From Halobacillus litoralis (lineage in GTDB: Bacteria; Bacillota; Bacilli; Bacillales; Halobacillaceae), in NCBI RefSeq assembly GCF_020524085.2, contig NZ_CP129016.1:421001-485000 (forward strand): a stretch of 64,000 nt of DNA, written 5' to 3'. A program made the translations under genes and the position numbers. The notes under the pieces are model-generated. The model saw nothing but the letters and a program-made list of their open reading frames with translations, was not told the DNA's origin and ran no database searches. This document shows, one piece after another, positions 1 through 8,853 of this stretch (position 1 is its first letter; each line of letters opens with the position of its first letter).

Positions 1-2
1 TG

Positions 3-146
3 GAAGCCGTCTCGAATGAAACCAATGTTCCGATCATGGGCGATGTTTTCACCGACTCTTTAGCTGAACCAGGTGAAGAAGGCGATACGTACATTTCCAT
101 GATGGAGTCCAATATCAATACAATTAAAGAAGGATTGAGCAAGTAA
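3..146 (+). CDS. Metal ABC transporter substrate-binding protein, C-terminal fragment
   Basis: The reading frame is open from the window edge and ends in TAA. The 47 residues include a GDVFTDSLAEPGEEGD stretch followed by a helix ending NTIKEGLSK. This resembles the C-terminus of cluster A-I (ZnuA/MntA/PsaA) lipoproteins, where an acidic residue of the D-S motif takes part in Mn or Zn binding and the last helix closes the second lobe. The protein would be an extracytoplasmic lipoprotein feeding a manganese or zinc importer. The N-terminus, including any lipobox, lies outside the window, so metal specificity cannot be judged. A strong palindromic terminator follows directly. Confidence 0.6.
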   Translation, partial: EAVSNETNVPIMGDVFTDSLAEPGEEGDTYISMMESNINTIKEGLSK

Positions 147-160
147 ACATCTTCACTATA

Positions 161-190
161 AAAGCTCCACACCCTAGGGTGTGGAGCTTT
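161..190. terminator. Bidirectional intrinsic terminator
   Basis: A perfect 30-bp palindrome (AAAGCTCC ... GGAGCTTT) ends in T on both strands. It lies between the + strand transporter gene and the - strand sortase gene and can serve both. Confidence 0.85.
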
Positions 191-200
191 TTAGGTCTTT

Positions 201-1185
201 TTACTTTTGTCCGGCAATCTCCGATGGTGAAGATTCTTGCCCATCTTGATTAACGGTCGTCACGTAATACTGATGTTTGGAAGCTTCTGCATCCACAAAG
301 GTTTTTCGTTCATGTTTGGATATGCTCGCCACCTTTTGAAAATCCTCTCCGTCTTTACTTTTATACACCCTGTATCCCGCTACATAATCCTCCCGAACAG
401 CATGCCAGGTTACGAAAGTACCTTGTACCTGGACTTTGGCCGGAGGAGCGATATCCTTTTGGTCCATTTCCGGTTCCTTCAACTTAGAATAGACGACCAG
501 TCGATCTTGATGCCCGCCGCGTTCACGAACAAATTCCCCCCGTGCAAGTAATGAGGTTCAACCGTTTCTCATTCGTGCTTCCGAAAATCATTTCAATCGG
601 TGACTCTTCCATCGGATAACTTTCCAGCTTTTCCACGATATAGACTTTTTCATCGCCCTCTTCATTCTGGATTTTGATTTCATCACCTTTTTGAAGTTTC
701 TTCAAATCATAAAAAACAGCAGGTCCTGTGCGACTATCGACGTGCCCTGCGATGACAGCGTTCCCTCGGTTCCCTGGCTGTGTACCCGGTTCAAACCAGC
801 CGGATGCCTGCGGATCTTCAGGTACCCCCATTTGTCCATTGTCCAGGATTCCTACATCCTCAACGGATGCATCAACCCCAATGGAAGGGATATGAATGTG
901 AGTAGGTATAATTCCAGGGTCTGATTGTTCTTGGTTTTTAACTACCTTTTCATCATTGAGGTCCTTTTCTTTATTCAATACCGTAAATTCGCCATCTAAT
1001 ATTTCTTTTTTATCATCTGAAGAAGCTTCTTGTACCTGTAAACTTTGAGAGGCATTCTCCACCCTTACAATATCAGGGTTCGTCTCTGTTTCAGATCCCA
1101 ATGTCCACATATCCATTTCATATGAAACCATCACCATAGCGACCAATCCTACAACTGTAAAATACAGCCTCCATCCGATTTTCAT
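201..1185 (-). CDS. Class F-type sortase with C-terminal fibronectin III domain (frameshifted as read)
   Basis: This is a membrane-anchored transpeptidase expected to join LPxTG-like surface proteins to the cell wall. Residues 7-25 form an N-terminal anchor, and a charged linker runs to about 90. The sortase core follows with catalytic His148 in AGHVDSRTGPAVFY, a wording typical of class F, and Cys214 in LNLITCTG. Just after the Cys codon a run of six G (C on the + strand, around 536-541) shifts the frame. Removing one G continues into EFVRERGGHQDRLVVYS with catalytic Arg228, then a fibronectin III domain at about 246-327. The repaired protein has 327 residues; as read it stops after ...CTGGICS without the arginine. 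RBS GAGGTGAG precedes the ATG. The gene sits 59 bp downstream of its likely substrate in the same direction. The FnIII extension is unusual for a sortase. Confidence 0.82.
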
Positions 1186-1244
1186 AGTAAGCTCACCTCT
1201 ATATGATTAAAGGAAGGGAAAAATTTTCTCCCCTCCCTGCCTAA

Positions 1245-2576
1245 TTATTGTTGATTTACTCTTCTCACATAAATAAAGCTTGCCGAAGCAGCAGCCAAGA
1301 GACCGAACGCTACCCACAACCAAGTAGAAAGGCCTTGATCACTTGTACCACCAAATCCAGTATCAGGCATCTCTTCAGGCATCATTTCATGATTAAACTG
1401 ATCCGGCATCTGTTTAACGATGGCATCTCCAAGCGTCTCACCAATTCCGAACATGAATCCATATCCTTCACGGAAAGAAGTGTAAGCTGCCTCATAATCT
1501 CCCTCTACATATGCGTCAAACGTTTTCAGCACTTGCTCTTCATGCATCCACACCGCTTCAGTAGCCGCTTCTTCAGGTAGATTGCCTTCAGTTGCAGAAC
1601 CTAGGAATGCACCAAAATCTTCAGCGAACATCTGCAAACTTTCTTCTGCCATTTTTCTAGCTTCTTCATCTTCTTCAAGTGCAGCGGTAACAATATCAGA
1701 TTGTGCATTGATGTGGTCTTGCTGCCAGACTTGTTCAAACTGCTCGGCACCTTCTTGTCCGTAAATAGACGCAATCGCTGCTTTGAAATCTTGTGTATGC
1801 TGGTTTTCTGCCCATGTAACAAAATCATAGTCCTCGGATTGATTATAACCCTTCTGCATTTCCAATACAGCTAAAGCAAAATGTTCTGAAGCAAGAGCAT
1901 TCAAATTGGAACGAAGGTCAGCTGCAGGTGCATCTGCTTTCGTATTTTCAAATTGATCAGGCATTTGTGTGACGATCGCTGAGGAAAGAGCCTTACTGAT
2001 ATCAAACATACGCTGGAACCCTTCGCGATAAGTGGCATAGGCTTGCTCATACTCTTCATTCACATAGTGATCGAAGACTTTCACTACATCTTCTTCGTGA
2101 GCGGCAAGCACTTCTTTAGCTGCTTCCTCTGAAAGGTTACCTTCCGTTGCCGTTGCTAGAAAGCTTCCGAATTCATTCACGAACTCATCCACTTCCGCTT
2201 CTGCCATCTCACGTGCTTCTTGATCATCGTTTTTTGCAGCTTCTACAAAGCCATCCGAATAGTCATTATGCCCACGAAAAATCTCTTCAAATTTATTCGC
2301 TGCTTCTTCTCCATATACAGAAGCAATCGCAGGGGTCATGTCTTTTGCATTCTGATCGAGCTTTTCCCAAACCTGGTCCGCGTCTTCTGCATCCTCATAA
2401 GATTTCATCATGTATGTCGTTGCTAATACAAAGTGCTCAGATAGTAATTGATCCAAACTTGCTCTTAATTCAGAGGCTGGCGTTTTTACCGTTGCGCTGT
2501 TGTTTGCCATACTAACCGAAGGAACAATAAGAACAAGAGCTATCATTAGAACCAGTACTTTTTTCAAGTGTTTCAT
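1245..2576 (-). CDS. LPxTG-type surface protein with two tandem helical repeats
   Basis: This is a 443-residue cell-wall protein and the likely substrate of the adjacent sortase. A signal peptide (positive start, hydrophobic core, SMA-N cleavage) covers about 1-26. Two copies of a roughly 175-residue helical domain follow (about 36-210 and 218-396). They share SEHF, AIASxYG, EAR-MAE, ATEGNL-EEAA and MPDQF, with histidines at matching places. The C-terminus is a sorting signal: MPDTG at 403-407, a hydrophobic helix, then the basic tail YVRRVNQQ. M replaces the usual L of LPxTG. I do not recognise the repeat family. The regular His, Glu and Asp positions could bind metal, but this is inference. 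The start ATG follows an AGGAGAGG RBS. Confidence 0.85.
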   Translation of the reverse strand: MKHLKKVLVLMIALVLIVPSVSMANNSATVKTPASELRASLDQLLSEHFVLATTYMMKSYEDAEDADQVWEKLDQNAKDMTPAIASVYGEEAANKFEEIFRGHNDYSDGFVEAAKNDDQEAREMAEAEVDEFVNEFGSFLATATEGNLSEEAAKEVLAAHEEDVVKVFDHYVNEEYEQAYATYREGFQRMFDISKALSSAIVTQMPDQFENTKADAPAADLRSNLNALASEHFALAVLEMQKGYNQSEDYDFVTWAENQHTQDFKAAIASIYGQEGAEQFEQVWQQDHINAQSDIVTAALEEDEEARKMAEESLQMFAEDFGAFLGSATEGNLPEEAATEAVWMHEEQVLKTFDAYVEGDYEAAYTSFREGYGFMFGIGETLGDAIVKQMPDQFNHEMMPEEMPDTGFGGTSDQGLSTWLWVAFGLLAAASASFIYVRRVNQQ

Positions 2577-2858
2577 TTGGTCCTCTCCTTTTTTTACTTT
2601 TTATTTGTTATCAACAAGCTAACGAGAGGAAAATGAAATTGGATCACTATTTTCTACATTTTTTTATTATTTTTTCTATAGACCATATAGAAGCTAAAAA
2701 ACACCATTCAAAAACATTGAACTAAAACCTCCTCCAAACTTCTTTAAAAGGAGTATCTTCCAGCAATAAAAGCTTAACCACTACCCTCATTTAATGAATG
2801 GAACTTTTCCTAATTCTTAACCGTATGGAAAAGTATCAATTATAAAGGAGAAATTCAA

Positions 2859-3338
2859 ATGACGACTTTACGCAGGATGTCTGAAGAAGAATTTGTGCAA
2901 TACATTGATTTTTCAATCGCTGCCTATGCAAAGGAAAAGGTGGCGGCAGGAAATTGGACAGAAGAGGAAGCGCTTGAAAAAGCAAAAACCACCCATGCAG
3001 AGCTGCTCCCTGAGGGAAAGGATACGGACGATCATTTTCTTTATACGATCCTGAATGAAAAAGGTGAAAACGTAGGCTGTTTGTGGATTTGTAAACAATC
3101 CCCTGACAAAGCCTTTATCTATGACATTCGAGTTTGGAATGATCGTCAGGGGCAGGGACATGGAAAAAATGCGATGAGACTGGCAGAAGAAGAAGCCAGT
3201 AAAATCGGGGTTCAGAAAATCGGCCTGCACGTATTCGGCCATAACACGGTTGCAAGGAAATTGTATGAAAACCTATCTTATAAAACGACCAACGTTGTGA
3301 TGGAAAAAGACATCCAACCCAGACATAATGAAGAATAA
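2859..3338 (+). CDS. GNAT family N-acetyltransferase
   Basis: This 159-residue protein has the GNAT fold order: an N-terminal helical part, the beta strand ending FIYDIRV, then the acetyl-CoA pyrophosphate loop RQGQGHG (Q/RxxGxG/A type), and a C-terminal NTVARKLYENLSY motif usual in the family. It is expected to transfer acetyl from acetyl-CoA to an amine. The substrate cannot be told from sequence. The start ATG follows AAAGGAG with good spacing. The gene is monocistronic, with its own terminator just after the stop codon and a convergent VOC gene beyond. Confidence 0.85.
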   Translation: MTTLRRMSEEEFVQYIDFSIAAYAKEKVAAGNWTEEEALEKAKTTHAELLPEGKDTDDHFLYTILNEKGENVGCLWICKQSPDKAFIYDIRVWNDRQGQGHGKNAMRLAEEEASKIGVQKIGLHVFGHNTVARKLYENLSYKTTNVVMEKDIQPRHNEE

Positions 3339-3342
3339 ACAG

Positions 3343-3371
3343 AAAAGAACCCTTGATGAAAGGGTTCTTTT
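3343..3371. terminator. Bidirectional intrinsic terminator
   Basis: A 12-bp stem (AAAAGAACCCTT / AAGGGTTCTTTT) with a 4-nt GATG loop lies between the convergent GNAT and VOC genes. Confidence 0.85.
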
Positions 3372-3375
3372 AAGT

Positions 3376-3774
3376 CTATTTTGCATTTTCATCAGGTTGG
3401 TGAACACCGAAGATATTTCCTTCCGTATCCAAGTAATATCCCTGCCACGCCATTCCGGGAAGGGCGTATTTAGGAAGAGCGACCTTGCCTCCGTGTTCCA
3501 TGATTTTAGCTTCACTCGCATCGTAGTCTTCCACTCCGATTGTACAGGCAAAACCATTCACCGCCTGGTTCAATTCTGGCGGTGCACTTTTGCGCTGCAT
3601 TAAAGCTCCATTGATCCCAAGCTGATCTTCTGCCCCTGTTACCACTCCGAAATAAGGCATCCCTGCGTATTCACTCCAGTCTTCGAATTTCCAATCAAAG
3701 ACCTCTCCATAAAATTTCTTCGCTCGTTCCATGTCATCGACATGAACTTCAAAATGCACAACTCTTCCCATCAT
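3376..3774 (-). CDS. VOC (glyoxalase/bleomycin resistance) family protein
   Basis: A small single-domain vicinal oxygen chelate protein. It begins VHFEVHVDDMERAKKFYGEVF, the usual first beta-alpha unit with a metal-ligand position at the early His. It closes with a second unit ending in DTEGNIFGVHQPD, where the Glu is a typical ligand. It resembles YdeH/PhnB-like proteins annotated only as VOC family; substrate unknown. The frame stays open to a TTG at 3792 without an RBS. ATG codons at 3774 and 3771 follow GGGTGGAG closely, so I favour one of these. Confidence 0.8.
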   Translation of the reverse strand: MMGRVVHFEVHVDDMERAKKFYGEVFDWKFEDWSEYAGMPYFGVVTGAEDQLGINGALMQRKSAPPELNQAVNGFACTIGVEDYDASEAKIMEHGGKVALPKYALPGMAWQGYYLDTEGNIFGVHQPDENAK

Positions 3775-3886
3775 CTCCACCCACTTTTTCAAAGATTTTG
3801 ATCAAACGTAAAATGCTACTCGCTTACATATTCGCCTAACAATCATCTACTCCTGCTTCTTTATATGATTAAACTATATGGCAGGA

Positions 3887-4420
3887 TTGTGGAAGACTCA
3901 GTTTCGAGATGTTCCTGGGTTCGTTTGCCTTGGTATGAGTCAGGGGTGGCTGGGAAGCTACTCGCTTTCCTGTGGGGGGAGTGCCGAGCTTCCTCGGGCT
4001 AACGCCCTGCGGGATCTCGCCTATCTCCTTCCTCCCACGGGAGTCTCGCAGCTTCCCATCCACCCCATTCGATGAAGGGGATAACGATCCCCTGTACCAA
4101 GTTGTGAGGTTTCCCACTATCCCGATTGTTGTAAGCATAAAACGCTCTGTATCAAGCTTTCAGAGTTCAAGTATCTCAGCGTGGGAGTATTATTCTTATA
4201 CTCCCATCAAACTGAATAGCTGATTATTAAGTAAGTGGTTTCGAGACACTGATATAGCAAAGGGGCGGAGGGGAATGGCGAGACTCCTGCGGGAAAAAAG
4301 TGCAGGGTGAGACCCCACAGGACGAAGTCCGAGGAGGCTCACCGCGCTCCCGCGGAAAGCGAGCCATTCCCCGCAGCCCCCATCCACTCAACAAACGTCT
4401 CGAAACTGAGTCTTCAACAA
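3887..4420. repeat. 534-bp inverted-repeat element (MITE-like) with two inverted internal repeats
   Basis: The terminal inverted repeats are 27 bp (3887-3913 and 4394-4420) with two mismatches; their core is GAAGACTCAGTTTCGAGA. Inside lie two copies, in opposite orientation, of a GC-rich sequence (about 3938-4075 and 4258-4386). It contains GCGAGACTCC, CCGAGGA-GCTC and GGAAAGCGAG, a pattern I recognise as a widespread Bacillaceae intergenic repeat. A hairpin (TGGGAGTAT / ATACTCCCA, 4182-4206) lies near the middle. Short open frames across it match nothing and look like chance. No transposase is present, so it would be non-autonomous. It fills the gap between the VOC gene and ltaS. Confidence 0.75.
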
Positions 4421-4465
4421 ACGGGAGCTTATATGTAAGATGAAAAAGTGTGATTTATAATAAAA

Positions 4466-4498
4466 AGCTTGCAGGGAAACTAGGGTTCCCTGCAAGCT
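4466..4498 (-). terminator. Intrinsic terminator of ltaS
   Basis: A 13-bp stem (AGCTTGCAGGGAA and its complement) is followed on the - strand by TTTTTATT, just past the ltaS stop codon. Confidence 0.85.
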
Positions 4499-4504
4499 CA
4501 TGGT

Positions 4505-6420
4505 CTATTTCTTATCCTTTGAAGAATCTTTTTGTTCAATCATTTCAATTTCATCAAGGTAACGTAGCAAGTCTCCGTACACGACGGAATCAGATAAGGC
4601 TAGTTCTTCTTCTGCCTGCTTGAAGCCAGGCGCGCAAGCCTCTCCTTCTTCGACGGGTTCACCTGTTTCTCTGTCATAACAGTTTCCATTCACACCAACA
4701 TATTTTTCATTGGCGAAGTTTCCATCTCGTGTGACCATCATTTCGCGACGATCTTCACTGAAGAGGTCCTGTCCAAATTGAACAGGGTTCTCATCTTCGA
4801 CACCTAAAAGATTCATAAGCGTTGGACGTAAGTCAATCTGTCCTCCAACGGTGTCGTTTTCCTGCGGTTCAATGCCTTCTCCTAAAATAAGCAGAGGCAC
4901 ACGCTGCAATTGGAACTGTTCGTAATCATTGATGTCTTTATCAAGATACTCTCCCATCGCTTCCTTATGGTTTTCGGAGATTCCGAAGTGGTCCCCATAG
5001 ATCACAAGGATCGTATCATCATAAAGATCGGATTTCTTGAATTCCTCGACGAACTGTTTCAAAGCTTCGTCCTGATAGCGGATTGTCTGGAAATAGCGGT
5101 TCAAGGTTTCACTCGACGTATTTCCTTTTTCAACGAATTTCTTATCTTCAGGCAATGTGAACGGATGGTGGTTTGTCAGCGAGATCATTTTGTTGTAGAA
5201 CGGCTGCTCCAACTGTTCCATCTTATCTAAGGAGTCACTGAAGAAATACTCGTCCAGGTAACCCCAGCCGTAGGACTTCTCTTCGGTCACGTTGAAATCC
5301 TTTTTAGAGAAGTACTCGTCATACCCAAGAGAATCGTACATGACATTACGGTTCCAGAATGTTTCATCATTGGCGTGCATCGATGAAGTGAAGTATCCTT
5401 GTTCCCCCCAGTACTTCAGGAGTTGCTTGATATTCGTTTCCTGAGTGAGTGAAGAACGCTGCTCCACGGTTCAGTCCATACAATGAGTTATCAAGTAAGA
5501 ACTCAGAGTCGGAGGTACGTCCTTGTTTGACCTGGTGATAGAAGTTGCTGAAGTAAGCCCCTTCCTCTTTCAGGTCGTTGAAATATGGAGTCAATTCTTC
5601 CCCGTTCACCGTATTATCCACAACAAAGGTCTGCGTACTTTCAAGGGACAACGCAATGACGTTTTTCCCCTTCCGCTACGCCTGTCATCTTACTGTTCGG
5701 CTCTGTTTTCTGTTCATTGATATAGTTCAAGACAGGTGAAAGTTCGTTACTATCAGCAAATGTCTTCTTCGCTTCTGTCTGACCTTGCAGGACGATATCA
5801 TACGCGTGGAAGTTCAGGACACCGATATACTTCACGAGCATGTTACGATCAAAAGCTCGCTCCAGTAGTTGTGTACGTTCGGTTGTCGCCCAGCCTAAGT
5901 TCACCAGGAACAGAGGAATCGCAATGACAGCCAAGATCAAGCCTTCTCTTCGCTTCGGCATGAAACTTTGGAAGCGTTCCGGTTTCAAATAGAATAGTAG
6001 AAACGCAGCAACCAATACATCGACGAATAAGAAAATGTCTGTCACAGATAGAATTTTAGTGATACTGCCCCCCATACCAGCCAGGTTCGCAGCTTGCCCT
6101 AACATCGGAATCGTGAGGAAGTCACTGTATTCCCTGTAGAACAGGACGTTTACATATAATAAGAGGGAACCAAATATATACGTCGCCAGCATCCCTCTTC
6201 GGCCTGCCAACATAATCCCCACTCCAAATAAGAGGAAAATACTACTCAATGGGTTAAAAGCTAAAATAGCCGCTTCATTGGCGTTTTCAATATCAAGCGT
6301 AAAAATACCACCTTGTATGAAGTACATCTTCGCCCAGAAAATCGCCATCACTGCAGCATAAATCATACTTTTCTTCTTAAATGCGGGGTCTTTCATTTTC
6401 GTTTTTAATTTTGAAAACAT
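4505..6420 (-). CDS. ltaS: Lipoteichoic acid synthase (two frameshifts as read)
   Basis: This is a polytopic membrane phosphoglycerol transferase that polymerises the glycerol-phosphate chain of lipoteichoic acid from phosphatidylglycerol. About five N-terminal membrane helices are followed by an extracellular sulfatase-like domain. The domain has the ALSLES glutamate, the catalytic Thr in [10 protein letters not shown], the substrate-site FWNR and the metal-binding GDHFGIS. As read, the gene is split into three frames. An extra base in a C run at 5667-5670 and another in the C6 run at 5404-5409 account for both breaks. Removing one base from each gives a continuous protein of about 637 residues, close to the usual 640-650. 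ATG 6420 follows GGAGG. All catalytic residues are intact, so sequence error is a likely cause. Confidence 0.9.
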
Positions 6421-6872
6421 GATCAAACCTCCGTTGATTTAACCTTTATCTATTTTCATCAGTCTTTCCATCATTAAGTCTCGTATACTAGCATTTTTTC
6501 ATGACGTTGTAAATGAAGACGAAACTTATCATAACACATGTTCCATAGAAATATACCATTATAATTAAACTGTTAAACTCATTTAAAGAGATGACATATC
6601 CGTTACATAGAAGATAAAAAACAGACAAAAAATCCCACCAACAATGATAAGGGTTGATAGGATTTCCTAATAAGTTCTTATAAACCTATTCTTTTACGCG
6701 TTTCTCTTTAATCATTCCAACCACTTTTCGTCACTCGGATCTGTTTGCTTAAACTCCCTACTCTCGACGAGGAAAAGGAGTGGCCCCCATCCGCCACGGC
6801 ATGTTCGTCATGATCGTGGCGGAGTACAGCTATAAATGAAAAAAACGCCTGTTCAGACGTTTTTTTCTTCAC
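6421..6872. other. Intergenic region without a convincing gene
   Basis: AT-rich sequence upstream of ltaS. It contains an 8-bp GC-rich hairpin (CCGCCACG / CGTGGCGG, 6791-6822, 16-nt loop) of unknown role and the terminator of the next gene. I see no coding frame with an RBS. Confidence 0.5.
6839..6866 (-). terminator. Intrinsic terminator of the FAD monooxygenase gene
   Basis: A stem (AAAAAACG-CTG / CAG-CGTTTTTT, one mismatch) with T-rich ends lies just past the stop codon. Confidence 0.7.
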
Positions 6873-8499
6873 TTAACTAAAGAAACTGCTTACTTTTTTT
6901 AGTGTCTGTTCAACGTCTGAGGATGTTTCGTGAAAAGCCACATGGCCATCAGGTCGTATAAGTAGCGTATGGCCCTTCTTTATACCAAGCTTATTACCCA
7001 AATGCCGATGCACGTCGTAAATGATCGGAAGATCGCCACCATTTGTTCTTACCGTCCCACCTTTAGCAACGAGAAAAACCTTGATGAGTCCTCCATATGT
7101 TCCGTCGACTTTTTTTGAAAAAATGTGCGCTTCATCAATAAGTGACTGTTCCTGTGCGTCTATATAGATAAAGCAGACGTATCCATACCTCCGTATCAAC
7201 GGGTACACACTTTTATCATTGGAACCATCAAAGAATAAAAGGTGATCAGGCACCCGTTCGCCTGCTCGTATCGCTTCTTTAGAAAGAGACGAGTCTTGCA
7301 ACTCCTTGTTTTTGGAGGTCTCGTCATATTCGTTATATATATTGGAAAGGTGGTTAGCAATCTTTTTTTGAACCCAGTCCTGCGTTAGAGCTGCTTTCCC
7401 CGTCCAATTCCGTATTTTCCCTTGCGTGCCTTGAAGGTCGATAATTTTAAGCATGCGTGACGTTTCTTTCAATACATCCAATCCAATCGGAGCCCGTTCG
7501 TGATGATAGCTGTCGAGGAAAGAATCATCCGCGTAGCCGTTAAGCACGACATCCAGCTTCCAAACGATGTTCGCTGCATCCTGCAAACCAAGGTTCATCC
7601 CCTGACCACCAATCGGATTATGGATATGTGCTGCATCCCCAACGAAAAACACTTTCCCCTTCCTGTAGTTGGGCACTTGCCGATGAGCGGTCCCAAAGTA
7701 AGAAAGCCATTTAGGGTTCTCTACTTGGTAAGACTCCGACAATACCGTATTCAAACTTTCCTGCAAATCTTCCAAAGTCAACTCTTCATGGTGAGGAAGC
7801 CCTTGTCTGGATCGATTCATTCCAACCACCCGGTAACTGCCGTCCTTATATGGAAAGAAAGCGACAGCCCCCCGATCATTCAAGTGCATATTAATATAAA
7901 TTTCATTCAGGGTAGGAACATCAACGTCCCCAAGGAAAAACGTGTACCCTTCATCCTCCCCTTCAAAAGGCACATTCAAATCCTCGCGAACTTTACTATG
8001 AGCACCATCACAAGCGAGAAGGTATTTAGCGACATATCTCTTCATTTCTCCATTATGCTTCGCAGTAACATACACACTCTCGTCGGATTCCATCACTTCC
8101 ACCACTTCGTGTTCTCTGTTGATCCTCCCCCCTAATGATGAAAGGTGATCTTCTAATATATTCTCGGTTTCACTTTGAGGAATAATAAGTAGATATGGAT
8201 ATTGACTCTCGATATGATAGAGTTCCACCACAGAAGGTTTTTCCCCTCCGAGATGGAGCTTGGATCCTGGCTGGACCTGGATATCCTTTCTTCAAGAATT
8301 CCTGATGAACGCCTAACAGTTCAAACATTTCAAGCGTTCGCGCCTGAATGCCGAGAGCTTTGGAGAGTTCTGAATGACTAGATCTCTGCTCTAAACAGAT
8401 AAAATCCATGTCCCGCTTTTGCAGTTCATTAGCCGCCATAAGACCGGCTGGCCCTGCTCCAATAATAAGCACATCGGTTTCAATTACAGAAGTCATCAT
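6873..8499 (-). CDS. FAD-dependent monooxygenase, PheA/TfdB type (frameshifted as read)
   Basis: A group A flavoprotein hydroxylase. Residues 1-40 carry the FAD Rossmann motif LIIGAGPAGLMAANEL with a distal acidic residue (CLEQRS). A CDGAHSKVR element (DG motif) and FFVGDAAHIHNPIGGQGMN, which binds the FAD ribityl chain, follow. The C-terminal 150 residues are the thioredoxin-like domain of phenol-hydroxylase relatives. The N-terminal 80 residues and the rest are in different frames. One surplus base around 8265-8275 explains this: removing it joins GYPGPAG to SKLHLGGEKPSVVELYH and gives 541 residues, a normal length. ATG 8499 follows AAAGGAG. The gene is divergent from the BBE-type oxidoreductase gene. 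The aromatic substrate is unknown. Confidence 0.82.
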
Positions 8500-8853
8500 T
8501 CGTGCTCCTTTCCCCAGTCTTTTATTCACTATTTTATAAAGAAACGTGGATCATTCTTTTTTCGTTCGTCTATGAAATAGAAAGCCTATCATCATACGAT
8601 ACCCGTATTTGGACCTATGATGCACCTATGAGCATGTTCACTGCATTTCTTTTTTTGAAAATTCAACCAAATATCTAATTCAGTAGCTTTGTACATAATT
8701 TCTAGACTTTTTTAATCTTAAAAACAAAGTAGAATTTGTCTGTTTTTATCTAAATATTGTAATTTTTAAGAATAAATTGAAAATTTATGGAGTGGTGGGT
8801 ATACTTGGATGTGTCAGAAGTCCTTAAGCCTAAAAATATTAAGGAGGAGAAAC
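8500..8853. other. Divergent intergenic region
   Basis: AT-rich region between the divergent flavoprotein genes. It holds the + strand promoter listed separately. A short CCTTAA ... TTAAGG inverted repeat also overlaps the RBS of the gene at 8854. Confidence 0.5.
8777..8805 (+). promoter_or_regulatory. Sigma-A promoter of the FAD-linked oxidase gene
   Basis: TTGAAA and TATACT are separated by 17 bp, about 50 bp upstream of the ATG at 8854. Confidence 0.65.

Noticed and set aside
3869..4387. Open frames of 60-90 codons on both strands inside the inverted-repeat element
   Set aside because: They follow the repeat sequence, have no RBS and no protein-like pattern, and equivalent frames arise on both strands of the GC-rich repeat.
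6791..6822. GC-rich hairpin as a terminator or riboswitch
   Set aside because: An 8-bp stem with a 16-nt loop but no T run on either strand and no larger conserved fold; function left open.
8822..8846. RBS-sequestering thermosensor before the BBE oxidoreductase
   Set aside because: The CCTTAA/TTAAGG repeat does touch the RBS, but the stem is only six A/T-rich pairs and too weak to claim regulation.
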